Below, one piece after another: positions 32,995-42,995 of a DNA stretch of 64,000 bases. The stretch's first letter is position 1, and each line of letters starts with the position of its first letter. Source of the DNA: Promicromonospora sp. Populi (GTDB lineage: Bacteria; Actinomycetota; Actinomycetes; Actinomycetales; Cellulomonadaceae); contig NZ_CP163528.1 of NCBI RefSeq assembly GCF_041081105.1, forward strand, positions 1,178,001-1,242,000. The letters are read 5' to 3'. The notes below the pieces were generated by a model. It was not told where the DNA came from. It searched no databases and was given only the letters and a program-made list of their open reading frames with translations. The position numbers and the translations under genes were made by a program.

Positions 32995-35502
32995 TCAGCT
33001 GCGGTTCCTAGCAACCGTGTACCGGAACGTGTCCGTCCGCAGCACCTCACCGGACACCTTCACGATCCGGATCGTGTGCGCCCGGTCCCTCAGCCCGGTG
33101 GCCTCGAAGACCACCTGGGCGGTGCGGCGGGCGTCGCCGGACAGGTCGACCCGCTCGACCAGCCTGCCGTCGATGAACACGTCGGCCTCACCCTGGTCCG
33201 GGGCGAGAGCGGTGACCCACTCGATGCCCGTGCCGGTGAAGGTGAGCTCGACCGCGGCGCCGTTCTCCGACGCGGAGTGCACGTCGTCGTGGTAGTCGCC
33301 GCGGAACTGGAAGTCGACTGCGGCCTCGCCGACGGGCAGCGTGGCGAGGTAGTCGCTCCCGAGCGTCACCGTGTTGCCCTCGAGGGTGTACTCGGCGCCC
33401 TCCTCGAGGTCGGTGCCGTCCACCGAGATGCCGACCAGCTCGCTCGCGTCGCGCAGCAGCTCCACGTCGATGTCGGCCGGAGCCGCCTTGTCGAACGCCG
33501 CCGTGTCGGGGTCGAGCAGGCTCTCCTGCCGCACGTCCAGCCGGTCCACCAGCATGTACGAGCCCGACTTCTTGACGCCGCGGATCGTGTGCGACCCGTT
33601 GGGCAGGTCGGAGATCGAGTAGACCACCTGCTGCACCTGGCGGGGCTCGCCCGACGGGCGGGACGTGTCGACGGTCTCCATGAACTCGCCGTCGATGTAG
33701 ATGTCGACGTTGCCCTGGGACTCGTCCCGCTCGGTGATGTAGTCGATCCCCGTGCCGACGAACGTGTACGAGAACGAGTCCTCGTTGCGCTCGGTGTACT
33801 GGACGTCCGCCTGGTAGTCACCGAACTCCCGGCCGGTGCTCTGGCTCCAGGCGCCCGTGTAGACGATGTCCGGGTTGTTGTTGTTCAGGATCGTGGTGCG
33901 GGTACCAGCCGAGTCCCCCGGTTCCTCGGGCTCCTCAGCGGGCTCGCCGTCCGTGACGGTCACGGGCAGCGGCTGCGTGACCGCCGGGACCTCGAAGTTG
34001 TCGTTGCGCACCCACTCGCCCTCGTAGCCCACCCGCAGGTCGTCGTCGTTCACGGTGATCTGCGAGTTGCGGGCCGGCGTGACCTTGATCAGGCGGGCAC
34101 CGTGGATCGGCACGTCCTCGGCGACAAAACCGCCGTCGAACGAACCCAGGTTCTTCCTGGACCACAGGTCGCGGACCTGCGCGGAACCGCCGTCGAGCCC
34201 GATGTCGGCCCAGTCCACGTTGATGTCCCGGTCGGTACGGCCCCGGTTGAAGAGCGCGACCGTGTACGAGCTGTCCGCGTTCAGCGAGTACCAGACCTCG
34301 AGGTTGGGGTCGCCGGACACCGGCTGTGCAGGCACGCCCGCCTGGTTCACCCCGATCACCTCGGGGTTGGTCAGCAGCGAGAGCCCGTAGTCGTCGAGCC
34401 GCGTCATGTCGTTGCCGATGTAGAACGGGGCCGACGACACCGCCCAGAAGGTCGCCGCGGTACGGCGCTCGTCACGCGTGAGACCGTCCATGCTGCCGTT
34501 GCCGACGTTCAGGGAGTCCAGGTCGTTCCAGCCGCCGGGTCCACCGTGGCGCCACCAGTCGGCCATCCGCGGGAACAGCCGGTCGATGCTCGACCAGACG
34601 GTCAGTGCCTCGCCCTGGCAGTAGCACTCGACGTCCCAGTCGACGCGCCACCCGTTGGCCTGGTCCTGCCACTGCTCGACATTGTTGATGTCCACGGCCC
34701 AGGAGAGCTCGAGCCAGATGTTGTGGCGCTCCAGGGCCTGCGACCACGCCGCGACATCGTCGCGCGCGTCGAGGGAACCGTCGGTGAAGCCGGAGCCCGG
34801 GGTCACGCTGTCGAACTTCAGGAAGTCGACGCCCCAGCTCGCATAAAGGTCGGCGATCGCGTCGACGTAGCTCTGGGCGCACGGGTTGGAGAAGTCGATC
34901 TTGATCCCGATGTCCCAGGCGTCGGCCGACTGGTGCGGCTCGACGGCGATGTCACCGGTCGAGCAGCCCGGCGCGCCGAAGATCGGCAGGTCCTGCTCCA
35001 CCAGGTCCTCCGAGATGCCCGGGATGCTGTACAGGCCGAACTTCTGCCCGTTGGCGTGGACGTAGTCGATCACGTCCTCCAGCCCGTCCGGGTACAGCGT
35101 GGCGCTCGGCGTGGGCCGGCCGTACTCGTCGATCCCGTCGTTCCAGCCGGCGTCGACGTTGATGTACTCGAACCCGAACTCCTGCAGCTGCTCGTGCATG
35201 GCATCCGACTGCGCCTTGAGCTGGTCGGCCGTGATCCACCTGCCGTTGTCGTACACCTGCATGCTGTAGCTGCTCCACCCCATGTAGGGCTTCGCGGCCA
35301 CGTCCCCGGCCGGGGGGTACGACCCGGGCGGGATGGCGGTCGTGAGGGGCGACGACGTGAGGGGCGACGTGCCGGCGACTGTGACCGGCGACGCCGCCTC
35401 ACGTGCCGACGCCGACGAGACGGCGGTGCCGAGCGAGACGAGCAGAACGCTCGCCGCGGCGATCGCCCTGGTGCCCCGTCTCCTGCGACGGTTCTCTTCC
35501 AT
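32995..35502 (-). CDS. secreted GH27 alpha-galactosidase with X2 and carbohydrate-binding-type modules
   Basis: The 835-residue protein opens with a signal peptide (RRRRRGTRAIAAASVLLVSLGTAVSSASA). The GH27 barrel starts AAKPYMGWSSYSMQVYDNG; the nucleophile is the Asp in DFLKFDSVTPG, the acid/base is probably the Asp in WRVDWDVEC, and WNDLDSLNVGNGSM is the family hallmark. A C-terminal beta domain follows to about residue 480. Then come a module with FVGTGIDYITERDESQGNVDI, an X2-type Ig module and a second copy of the same TGTGI-type module. It removes terminal alpha-galactose outside the cell. Shine-Dalgarno AGAGGA. Last gene after GH36 and SGNH. Confidence 0.93.
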   Translation of the reverse strand: MEENRRRRRGTRAIAAASVLLVSLGTAVSSASAREAASPVTVAGTSPLTSSPLTTAIPPGSYPPAGDVAAKPYMGWSSYSMQVYDNGRWITADQLKAQSDAMHEQLQEFGFEYINVDAGWNDGIDEYGRPTPSATLYPDGLEDVIDYVHANGQKFGLYSIPGISEDLVEQDLPIFGAPGCSTGDIAVEPHQSADAWDIGIKIDFSNPCAQSYVDAIADLYASWGVDFLKFDSVTPGSGFTDGSLDARDDVAAWSQALERHNIWLELSWAVDINNVEQWQDQANGWRVDWDVECYCQGEALTVWSSIDRLFPRMADWWRHGGPGGWNDLDSLNVGNGSMDGLTRDERRTAATFWAVSSAPFYIGNDMTRLDDYGLSLLTNPEVIGVNQAGVPAQPVSGDPNLEVWYSLNADSSYTVALFNRGRTDRDINVDWADIGLDGGSAQVRDLWSRKNLGSFDGGFVAEDVPIHGARLIKVTPARNSQITVNDDDLRVGYEGEWVRNDNFEVPAVTQPLPVTVTDGEPAEEPEEPGDSAGTRTTILNNNNPDIVYTGAWSQSTGREFGDYQADVQYTERNEDSFSYTFVGTGIDYITERDESQGNVDIYIDGEFMETVDTSRPSGEPRQVQQVVYSISDLPNGSHTIRGVKKSGSYMLVDRLDVRQESLLDPDTAAFDKAAPADIDVELLRDASELVGISVDGTDLEEGAEYTLEGNTVTLGSDYLATLPVGEAAVDFQFRGDYHDDVHSASENGAAVELTFTGTGIEWVTALAPDQGEADVFIDGRLVERVDLSGDARRTAQVVFEATGLRDRAHTIRIVKVSGEVLRTDTFRYTVARNRS

Positions 35503-35539
35503 GAGTAAGTCCTCTCTGCGGTGTGGTCTTCCTTGACCG

Positions 35540-35563
35540 CCGGAGCGCTTCGCCGCGCTCCGG
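35540..35563 (-). other. intercistronic hairpin between SGNH and GH27 genes
   Basis: A perfect 9-bp stem, CCGGAGCGC/GCGCTCCGG, with a 6-base loop lies in the 66-bp gap. No T tract. It may stabilise or attenuate the transcript before the secreted enzyme gene. Confidence 0.5.
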
Positions 35564-35568
35564 ATCTC

Positions 35569-36207
35569 TCAGTGCGCCGCGCCGCCCCCGCGGGACGCGC
35601 CAAGTTCTTGTGCGACGGCGTCCAGCACCGTCTTCGCGCCGTCCAGCCAGAGGCGGGCCAGCTCCTGGTGGCCGCGCTCCCCCGGGTGGATCCCGTCAGG
35701 CGCGACGTCGGGCGCCGACCCCAGGGCGCGCAGCCCGGCGTCGGCCTCGATCAGCACCGCCCCCAGCTCGGCAGCGAGCGATCGGGTGACCGCGCGCTTC
35801 TCGTCGAGGTCGGCACGCCAGGTCTGCTGCTCGTGATTGATGGGCAGCAGGAACGGCTCGATCAGCACGAGGCGGGCGTTCGGGACGCGCTGCAGGATTG
35901 CCCGGTAGTCGTGCTCGAACTGCTCCGCCGACGTCGCGTCGCCACTGTCGTAGCGGCGCCAGGTCTCGTTGATACCGACCAGCACGCTGAGGATCGCCGG
36001 CTGCTCCGCAACGACGTCGCTCTCCCACCGCTCCTGCAGGTCCAGCACGCGGTTACCGGAGATGCCGCGGTTGCGGACGTCGAAGCCCGCCAGCTCGGGC
36101 GACCCGGCAAGCAGGCGCACGTAACCGTCGCCGAGCCCCTCCGGGTCGGTGCGGCGTTCGCAGTCGGTGATGCTGTCGCCGGTGAAGACGATGACGGGCC
36201 GGGTCAT
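35569..36207 (-). CDS. SGNH/GDSL hydrolase, probable carbohydrate esterase
   Basis: The 212-residue protein has SGNH blocks: block I IVFTGDSITDCERR with the nucleophilic Ser, block II Gly in NRGISGNRV, block III Asn replaced by the LVGINETWRRY pattern and block V DGIHPGERGHQELA with the catalytic Asp-His. There is no signal peptide, so it should act in the cytoplasm on imported oligosaccharides, most likely removing acetyl groups. It overlaps the GH36 gene by 4 bp, placing it in the alpha-galactoside pathway. Acceptor not known. Confidence 0.88.
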   Translation of the reverse strand: MTRPVIVFTGDSITDCERRTDPEGLGDGYVRLLAGSPELAGFDVRNRGISGNRVLDLQERWESDVVAEQPAILSVLVGINETWRRYDSGDATSAEQFEHDYRAILQRVPNARLVLIEPFLLPINHEQQTWRADLDEKRAVTRSLAAELGAVLIEADAGLRALGSAPDVAPDGIHPGERGHQELARLWLDGAKTVLDAVAQELGASRGGGAAH

Positions 36208-38465
36208 GAGAGTTCCTCCGAGTTCAGGTCAGCCAGTTCCAAGCGCTCCAGGTCGAGTCGCTCCAGGTCGAGTCGCTCCAGGTCAAGGAGCATCGCCTGC
36301 TGCGGGTTGAGCGTCGGCAGGGGGATCCCCACGGTGGCCAGCACCTGGCCGGGCAGCACGACGCCGCCGTCGATCGCTGCGTCGACCCACGCGGGATCGG
36401 CACCCTGGTGGCGCGACGCCGCTCCCAGCTCCTGCCGCACGCGCACGCGGTAGGTCGCCGTCGGATCAAGACCGGGCAGGCGGACGCGCCCGCTCTGGCC
36501 GGCCGCCGACGTGTCGAACCGGGTCCACGTGAACAGCGCCCGCGACCCGTCCTGGGCGATGACGCCGCCGAGCGCTGTCGCGTCGTCGGCGAGGTCGGCG
36601 TTGACGACCCGCCCCGTGTGGAGCACCCCGCGCAGCTCACGGTAGAGATCCGCCCAGGCGGTGATCGTCGCCAGCTCCGCGTCCGAGGCGGTCGACAGGT
36701 CCATCTCGATCCCGGCGTGCGCCGTCAGCGACGCCACGAGCCGGAAGGCCAGGTCCGTCGTGCGGGACGTCGTGTGCGCCCGCGCGGCGCCCAGGTGCGA
36801 GCCGATCAGCTCGGGCGGGACCAGCAGGCGGGTCCAGCGCTCGATCCGCGTGCGTTCGACCGGGTCGTTGCAGTCCGAGGCCCAGAGCCGGTCGGTCCGC
36901 TCCAGGATGCCGAGGTCGACCCGGCCGCCGCCGCCCGAGCAGGACTCGATCTCCAGGCCCGGATGGCGCTCGCGCAGCTCGTCGAGCATGCGGTACAGCG
37001 CGAGCGTCTGCGCGCGCACCGAGGGCCGGTCCCCGCCGTCCCGATGGCCGACGGCCTCGAGCAGGTCCCGGTTGTGGTCCCACTTGACGTAGTCCACCGA
37101 GTAGTCCTTGATGAGCGCGCTGACCCGCTCGAGCACCGTGTCGTACGCGTCGGGGCGCGCGATGTCGAGCACGTACTGCCGCCGGGCCGGGGCACCCAGG
37201 CCCTGCCGGGGGCCGAGCACCCAGTCGGGGTGCTCGCGCGCGAGCGTGGAGTCGAGGCTGATCATCTCGGGCTCGAACCACAGCCCGAACTCCATGTCGC
37301 GGGAGTGCACGAGGTCGGCGAAGGGGTGCAGCCCGTCGGGCCAGACGCTCCGGTCGACGAACCAGTCGCCGAGGCCGGCGTAGTCGCCGCGGCGGCCGTG
37401 GAACCAGCCGTCGTCCAGGACCACCCGCTCGACGCCCACCTGCGCGGCGCGATCCACGAGCGTCGTGAGGCGCTCGATGTCGTGGTCGAAGTACACGGCT
37501 TCCCACGTGTTGAGCACGAGCGGCCGCGCCGAGTGCGGGTGCGCGGGCCGGGCCCGCAGCCGCCGGTGCAGCCGGTCGGCCAGCCCGTCGAGGCCCTCCC
37601 CGGACCACACGAACACGGCGGTGGGCGCGTCGTAGCGCTCGCCGTCGGCCAGCATGACCTCACCCGAGTGCAGAGCCTCGCCCCCACCCAGGACGGCGGC
37701 GAACGGGCCGGCGCCCTCCGTGAGGCGTTCCACGAGGTACTCGCCCTCGCCGCTCCACGCGAGGTGCATCCCCCAGACCTCGCCCTGGCCGAAGCTGAAG
37801 CCGCTCGTCCCGGCGGTCAGCAGGTACGGCGAGTCGTGGCCCGGCTTGCCCCGGTGCGCCCGGCGCAGGTGCGTGCCGTAGGCGATCGGGAGCCGCTGCG
37901 GCGCGCGCTCGCGGCACCACTTGCCGGTGAAGTCCAGCAGCTCGGTGGCCCGCTCGGGCAGCGGCACCAGGGCCCGCAGCGCGCCGAGCGTGTACGGGGC
38001 GGGGCCGGCGTCGGGAGCGAGCGCGAGGTCGCGCACCACCGAGAGGTCGATGCCGAGCACCCCGAAGGCGTCCAGGGTGAACCGCTGCTCGCCGCGCAGT
38101 GCGCTGACGCGGTCCACGAACCGCAGGGTGATGACTCCCCCGCCGTCCGCCGCCGGCTCGTGCGTGTACGAGTCGAGCTCCGGGCGCGGGGTCGTGGCCG
38201 TGCCCGCCGCGTTGCCCTCCTGGGCCGGGGTGCCCGACCAGCCGTCGAGCTCCGTGGGCCACACGGTCATCACGCGTGCGACGTCCGGCGAGTTGTTCAG
38301 GAGAGCCGGGATCGCGGTGGTGCGCAGGGCGTCGACCGTCGCCGCTTCGAGGGCGCCGATGTCAGCGCCCCAGTGCAGGATGCTAGGCACCCGTCCCGAG
38401 ATGTCGAGCACCAGACTGGTCCCCGCCGCACTGAGGGACAGGACGGCTCCGTCGCCGTTGGGCAT
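36204..38465 (-). CDS. GH36 alpha-galactosidase
   Basis: The 753-residue retaining glycosidase has the N-terminal beta-supersandwich and a (beta/alpha)8 core: WEAVYFDHDIERL, VLDDGWFHGRRGDYAGLGDW, the nucleophile Asp in YVKWDHNRDL and the acid/base Asp in WASDCNDPVERTRIE, with CSGGGGRVDLGILERTD between. No signal peptide, so it is intracellular and would hydrolyse imported alpha-galactosides. The last 25 residues contain three DLERL copies from a 15-bp tandem repeat. It is the first gene of a three-gene minus-strand operon and is divergent from the ABC-GH95 operon. Confidence 0.95.
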   Translation of the reverse strand: MPNGDGAVLSLSAAGTSLVLDISGRVPSILHWGADIGALEAATVDALRTTAIPALLNNSPDVARVMTVWPTELDGWSGTPAQEGNAAGTATTPRPELDSYTHEPAADGGGVITLRFVDRVSALRGEQRFTLDAFGVLGIDLSVVRDLALAPDAGPAPYTLGALRALVPLPERATELLDFTGKWCRERAPQRLPIAYGTHLRRAHRGKPGHDSPYLLTAGTSGFSFGQGEVWGMHLAWSGEGEYLVERLTEGAGPFAAVLGGGEALHSGEVMLADGERYDAPTAVFVWSGEGLDGLADRLHRRLRARPAHPHSARPLVLNTWEAVYFDHDIERLTTLVDRAAQVGVERVVLDDGWFHGRRGDYAGLGDWFVDRSVWPDGLHPFADLVHSRDMEFGLWFEPEMISLDSTLAREHPDWVLGPRQGLGAPARRQYVLDIARPDAYDTVLERVSALIKDYSVDYVKWDHNRDLLEAVGHRDGGDRPSVRAQTLALYRMLDELRERHPGLEIESCSGGGGRVDLGILERTDRLWASDCNDPVERTRIERWTRLLVPPELIGSHLGAARAHTTSRTTDLAFRLVASLTAHAGIEMDLSTASDAELATITAWADLYRELRGVLHTGRVVNADLADDATALGGVIAQDGSRALFTWTRFDTSAAGQSGRVRLPGLDPTATYRVRVRQELGAASRHQGADPAWVDAAIDGGVVLPGQVLATVGIPLPTLNPQQAMLLDLERLDLERLDLERLELADLNSEELS
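36246..36290. repeat. 15-bp tandem repeat at the 3' end of the GH36 gene
   Basis: Three adjacent copies of a 15-bp unit encode DLERL repeats just before the stop. Copy number can change without a frameshift. Confidence 0.85.
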
Positions 38466-38489
38466 CTATCAGGCTCCTCGCTCGATTAC

Positions 38490-38519
38490 TTGACACGGTC
38501 AATAAACCATTCCTAGGCT
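38490..38519 (+). promoter_or_regulatory. sigma-70-type promoter with overlapping operator, ABC-GH95 operon
   Basis: TTGACA (38490-38495) and TAGGCT (38514-38519) are spaced by 18 bp and point at the transporter genes. The -35 is part of a palindrome TTGAC-ACG-GTCAA (38490-38502), so a repressor bound there would block polymerase. A related sequence, TTGACACGGCCA, is found before the fuconate dehydratase gene. Confidence 0.65.
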
Positions 38520-38521
38520 GC

Positions 38522-38544
38522 TTGACGCAAGCGGTTTGTGTCGA
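38522..38544. promoter_or_regulatory. second candidate operator, ABC-GH95 operon
   Basis: Arms TTGACGCAA (38522-38530) and TTGTGTCGA (38536-38544) form an imperfect dyad (7 of 9). The right arm read on the minus strand contains CGACACAAAC, a 10-mer also found before the ROK gene at 44398. Confidence 0.5.
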
Positions 38545-38621
38545 CTGCTCAGAACCGAGTTGTCGACGACGACGAGTTCCGGCACCGGCCGGGAGATCGC
38601 ACACGAAGATCAGGAAGACCG

Positions 38622-39563
38622 ATGACGCTCTTGCCTACAGGGCCTGCCCTGTCACGCACGCAGGTACCTCTAAGACGACGAACCGGGTCGCCGGCCCATC
38701 GCGCGGACGCCCGCCTCGCCTGGCTGCTCATCGCCCCGGCCGCGGTCGGCTTCCTGGTGTTCGCCGTCTACCCGACCCTGCGCGGCATCTACCTCAGCTT
38801 CACCAACTTCCGGGTGCTGTCGCCGCCCACCTGGGTGGGGTTCGACAACTTCGTCGAGCTCGCCGGTGACGACGTCTTCTGGCAGTCGCTCGGGGTCACC
38901 GTGTACTTCGTGGTCCTGTCGGTGACGCTCGGCACGGTCCTGTCGGTGGTGACGGCGGCGGTGCTGCACCGGGTGACCACCTCGACGGTGGTCCGGGGCG
39001 TGATGATCCTGCCGTTCCTCATCTCGGGCGTCGTCGCCGCGACCGTGTGGTCGTGGATGCTCGACACCCAGCTCGGCATCGTCAACATCGCCATCGAGGC
39101 GCTCGGCGGCAGCGGCATACCGTTCCTGGGCTCGCGCGACTGGGCGATCCCGACGATCGCGCTGATCAGCATCTGGAAGTCGATGGGCTACACGGCGATC
39201 ATCGTCTTCGCCGGGCTGCAGACCATCCCGGCCACGATCTACGAGGCCGGCCGCATCGACGGCGCCAGCGAGGTCCAGATGTTCCGCCGGCTCACGCTGC
39301 CGCTGCTGCGCCCGGTCCTGGCCCTGGTCCTCGTGCTGAACGTGATCGGCGCGTTCCAGGTCTTCGACATCGTCCAGGTGTCCACCAGGGGCGGCCCCGC
39401 CAACGCGTCGAACGTGCTCCAGATGTACATCTACAGCAAGGCGTTCGGCCAGTTCGACTTCGGGTACGCCTCGGCGATGTCGCTCGCGCTCTTCGCCATC
39501 CTCATCGTCATCACCTTCCTGCAGCTACGCCTGCTGCGGGCGAGCGAATCGGACACCAACTGA
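38622..39563 (+). CDS. ABC sugar transporter permease 1 (MalF-like)
   Basis: A 313-residue protein with six transmembrane segments beginning RLAWLLIAPAAVGFLVFAVYPTLRGIYLSFTNF, and an EAA loop IYEAGRIDGASEVQMFRRLTLPLLRP. This is the CUT1 (di/oligosaccharide) type, different from the Lpl pair at 21-23 kb. ATG has AGGAAG upstream. Its stop overlaps the next ATG (TGATG). With permease 2 and the binding protein at 42992 it forms an importer whose ATPase is encoded elsewhere. Confidence 0.93.
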   Translation: MTLLPTGPALSRTQVPLRRRTGSPAHRADARLAWLLIAPAAVGFLVFAVYPTLRGIYLSFTNFRVLSPPTWVGFDNFVELAGDDVFWQSLGVTVYFVVLSVTLGTVLSVVTAAVLHRVTTSTVVRGVMILPFLISGVVAATVWSWMLDTQLGIVNIAIEALGGSGIPFLGSRDWAIPTIALISIWKSMGYTAIIVFAGLQTIPATIYEAGRIDGASEVQMFRRLTLPLLRPVLALVLVLNVIGAFQVFDIVQVSTRGGPANASNVLQMYIYSKAFGQFDFGYASAMSLALFAILIVITFLQLRLLRASESDTN

Positions 39564-40501
39564 TGGCCACCACGGACACCCTGACCCGCCCGGGTACAAC
39601 AGCACGCCGCCCGGCCTCTCGCCGTCCGGCAGTGCGGCCCGGCCGCATCGTCGCCTGGACGTACCTGGTGATCGTCATGCTCATCACCGTCTTCCCGTTC
39701 TACTGGATCCTGCGCACCGCGCTGTCGAACAACTTCGCGCTGCTCGCCGAGCCGGCCTCCCTGCTGCCCGTCGACTTCACGCTCGGCGCGTTCCGGCGGG
39801 TGCTCGGCCTGGCCACCACCGAGGAGTCGATCGCCGAGGGCGGCTCAGGGGCGTCCATCCAGATCGGGCACTTCCTGCTCAACTCCGTGATCTACGCGAC
39901 GCTGTCCACGGTGGTCGTCGTGTTCCTCTCGACGCTCGCCGCCTACGCGTTCGCCCGCCTGCACTGGCGCGGCCGCGACCTGGTGTTCAACCTGTTCCTC
40001 GGCGCGCTGATGGTGCCCGGCATCCTCACGCTGCTGCCCAACTTCGTGCTCGTGCGCGAGCTGGGGCTGCTCAACACCTTCGCGGGCATGGTGCTGCCCA
40101 CGGCGCTCTTCTCGGCGTTCAACATCTTCTTCCTCAGGCAGTTCATGCTCGGGCTCAGCACCGAGACCGAGGAGGCCGCGCTGATCGACGGCGCCGGGCG
40201 GCTGCGCGTGATGTTCCAGATCACCCTGCCGATGTCGGTCGGGCCGATCACCACCCTGTCGATCCTCGGATTCATCAACGCGTGGAACGACTACTTCTGG
40301 CCGCTGCTGGTCACCAGCGACGAGAGCGTCCAGCCGCTCACCCTGGCGCTGGCCGTGTTCAAGCAGTCCTCGCCGCAGGCCCAGCCCGACTGGGCCGGGC
40401 TCATGGCGGCAACCCTGGTCGCCGCCCTGCCGATGCTCGTGCTCTTCATGGTCTTCGGTAAGCGCATCGTCAACTCGATCGGATTCACGGGTATCAAATG
40501 A
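39563..40501 (+). CDS. ABC sugar transporter permease 2 (MalG-like)
   Basis: A 312-residue six-helix subunit. The EAA loop is EEAALIDGAGRLRVMFQITLPMSVGPI, and INAWNDYFWPLLVTSDESVQPLTLAL is the conserved C-terminal region of CUT1 MalG-like subunits. It begins inside the stop of permease 1 and ends in an ATGA with the GH95 gene, which indicates strict co-translation of transporter and fucosidase. Confidence 0.93.
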   Translation: MATTDTLTRPGTTARRPASRRPAVRPGRIVAWTYLVIVMLITVFPFYWILRTALSNNFALLAEPASLLPVDFTLGAFRRVLGLATTEESIAEGGSGASIQIGHFLLNSVIYATLSTVVVVFLSTLAAYAFARLHWRGRDLVFNLFLGALMVPGILTLLPNFVLVRELGLLNTFAGMVLPTALFSAFNIFFLRQFMLGLSTETEEAALIDGAGRLRVMFQITLPMSVGPITTLSILGFINAWNDYFWPLLVTSDESVQPLTLALAVFKQSSPQAQPDWAGLMAATLVAALPMLVLFMVFGKRIVNSIGFTGIK

Positions 40502-42995
40502 CACACGACACGCTGCGCCTGCGGTGGTCCTCCCCCGCCGCCGAGTGGGCCGAGGCGGTGCCGCTGGGCAACGGCCGCATCGGCGCCATGGCCTTCGGCG
40601 GCGCCTCCGGCCGGCTCGCGCTCAACGACTCCACGGTCTGGTCGGGCACACCCGACGGCCCGGACCGCGCACTCGACGCCGTCCTCGCGGGCGGGGCAGG
40701 CCCCGCCCGCCTCGCGCAGGCCCGTACGGCACTGGACGACGGCGACCTGCGGGCCGCCGAGCGCGAGCTGCTCACCTTCGAGGGGCCGTACTCGCAGGAG
40801 TTCCTGCCGCTCGCCGACCTGCACCTGACCCTGGTACGGGACCCGGCCGGCGCCGAGGCCGCGGCGCGCGACCTCGACCTGGACCGCGGCGCCCTTCAGG
40901 AGTCGTTCGTCGTCGACGGCGTAACCACCGTGCGCCACACCTGGGTCTCGGCCCCCGCCCAGGCGCTTGTCGTCGAGTGGATCGCTGAGGGCCCGGTGCT
41001 CGACGTCGACGTCCGGCTCACCACCCCGCTGCGCGAGCGCAGCCGCCGGACGACGCCCGACGGCGTGGCCGTCGAGATCGAGGCACCGCTGGACGGGCCG
41101 CCGGAGCACGAGCGCGACCTCCCGGCGCACCGCTACGCCGACGCCGGCTCCGCCAACAACACCGCGGCCGACGTCTTCGACCACGTCACCTGGGCCGCGC
41201 TCGCGGTCCACACCGACGGGTCGGTCGAGCACCAGAGCGACCGGACGACGGTCCGCGGGGCGACCCGGATCCTGGCCGTGCTCTCCACCGCCGGCCGGTC
41301 CGCGCTGTGGTGGGCCGACCCGGCAGGCGACGCGTGGCGCACCACCCCCACCGCGGACCTGCACGACCGGGCGCTCGCCGCGGCGCGAGCCGCCGCCGCG
41401 CGCCCGGCCGCCGACCTGCTCGCCGAGCACGAGGCGGACCTGGAGCAGCACGTGTCCGGCGCGCGCTTCGCGATCGGCGGGCGCCGGTCGGGCACCTGGG
41501 ACGTGCACGACCTCCTGTACGGCGGCGACGAGCCCCTGCGCGCCACGATCATGGCCGAGCTCGGCCGTTACCTGCTGGGGGCCTCGTCCCGGACGGGCGG
41601 GGTGGCCGCCAACCTCCAGGGCATCTGGAACGACGACCCGCGCCCGCCCTGGTCGTCGAACTACACGATCAACATCAACACCCAGATGAACTACTGGCCG
41701 GCGCCGGTACTGGGCCTCGACGAGTCGTTCGAGCCGCTGATCAGCCTCGTGGAGCGGATGGCGGCGACCGGCACCCGGGCGGCGCGCGAGCTGTACGGCG
41801 CCCGCGGGTGGGTCGCCCACCACAACAGCGACCTGTGGGGCTGGTCGCTGCCGGTCGGCAGGGGCCAGCAGGGCAGCGTGGGCTGGGCGCTGTGGATGAT
41901 GGGCGGCGTCTGGCTCACCCACAACCTGCTGGACCACTATGCCTTCTCGGGCGACAAGGACCTGCTGCGGTCCCGGATCTGGCCGCTGCTGCGGGGTGCC
42001 ACCGAGTTCTGCCTCGACTGGCTGGTCGAGGACAAGTCCACCGGCCTGCTGCGCACGAGCCCGTCGACGTCGCCGGAGAACAGGTACACGGGCCCGGACG
42101 GGCAGTCCGAGTCCCTCGGTCTGACGGCAACCATGGACCTGAGCCTGATCGGCGCGCTGTTCGACCGCGCGCTGGAGACGATCGACACGCTCGGCGACGT
42201 GCTCGATGCTGAGGACCCGCTCGCAGCCGAGATCACCGCCGCGCGCGCCCGCCTGCAGCCGGTCGAGGTCGCGCCGGACGGCCGCCTGGCCGAGTGGGCC
42301 GCCCCCGTGGCCGACCACGAGCCCGCTCACCGGCACATGTCGCCGCTGGTGGCGCTCTACCCGCTCGGCACCGTCGACCCGGAGAGCACCCCCGGCCGGC
42401 TGAAGGCGCCCGGCGCTTCCTGGACGAGCGCGGTCCCGGCGCCATGGGCTGGTCGTGGGCGTGGAAGGTGGCGCTCCGCGCCCGGCTCGGCGACGCCGAG
42501 CACGCAGCGGCCCTGCTCGAGGAGGCGTTCACGCCCTACGGGGGCGACGTCGCCCGGGCCGCCCCCGTCGACGGGTCGGAGTGGGGCGGGCTTCAGCCCA
42601 ACCTGTTCAGCACCCACCCGCCGTTCCAGATCGACGGCAACTACGGCTTCGCGGCCGCCGTCGCCGAGATGCTGCTGCAGAGCCACCGCGGCGCGATCGA
42701 CCTGCTGCCCGCGCTGCCCGAGGCCTGGTCCGAGGGCAGCGTCTCGGGCCTGCGGGCCCGCGGCGGTGTCGCCGTAGACCTGGAATGGGCGGACGGCGAC
42801 CTGACGTCAGCCACGCTGACCGACCTGTCGGGCGCGGACCGGCCCGTCCGGGTCCGGTTCCGCGGCTCCTCCGCCGACCTGGACCTGCCCGCCCACGGGC
42901 GGCTCCGGCTCGACGGCCACCTACACGCAACTGACGAAGCACCAGGGGGCGCCGACGAAGGCGTCCTCGTCCACAGTGAGGAACGCACGACATGA
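40498..42995 (+). pseudogene. GH95 alpha-L-fucosidase gene with a single-base frameshift
   Basis: The first frame encodes GH95 hallmarks: WAEAVPLGNGRIGAMAFGG, NLQGIWNDDPRPPWSSNYTI, INTQMNYWPAP and SPSTSPENRYT. It is in register to RLKAPGA near 42410. Homology then continues one frame over as [19 protein letters not shown], with [21 protein letters not shown] further on, to the stop at 42993-42995. One missing base near 42405-42413 explains this; the restored protein would have about 830 residues. The unshifted product ends at 42777 and lacks the QIDGN(F/Y)G segment, which in characterised GH95 enzymes carries a catalytic Asp. It has no signal peptide. Either a sequencing error or a real inactivation. 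Confidence 0.85.

Noticed and set aside
42405..42413. Programmed ribosomal frameshifting in GH95
   Set aside because: No slippery heptamer with a following stable hairpin at proper spacing is evident. A missing base is simpler.
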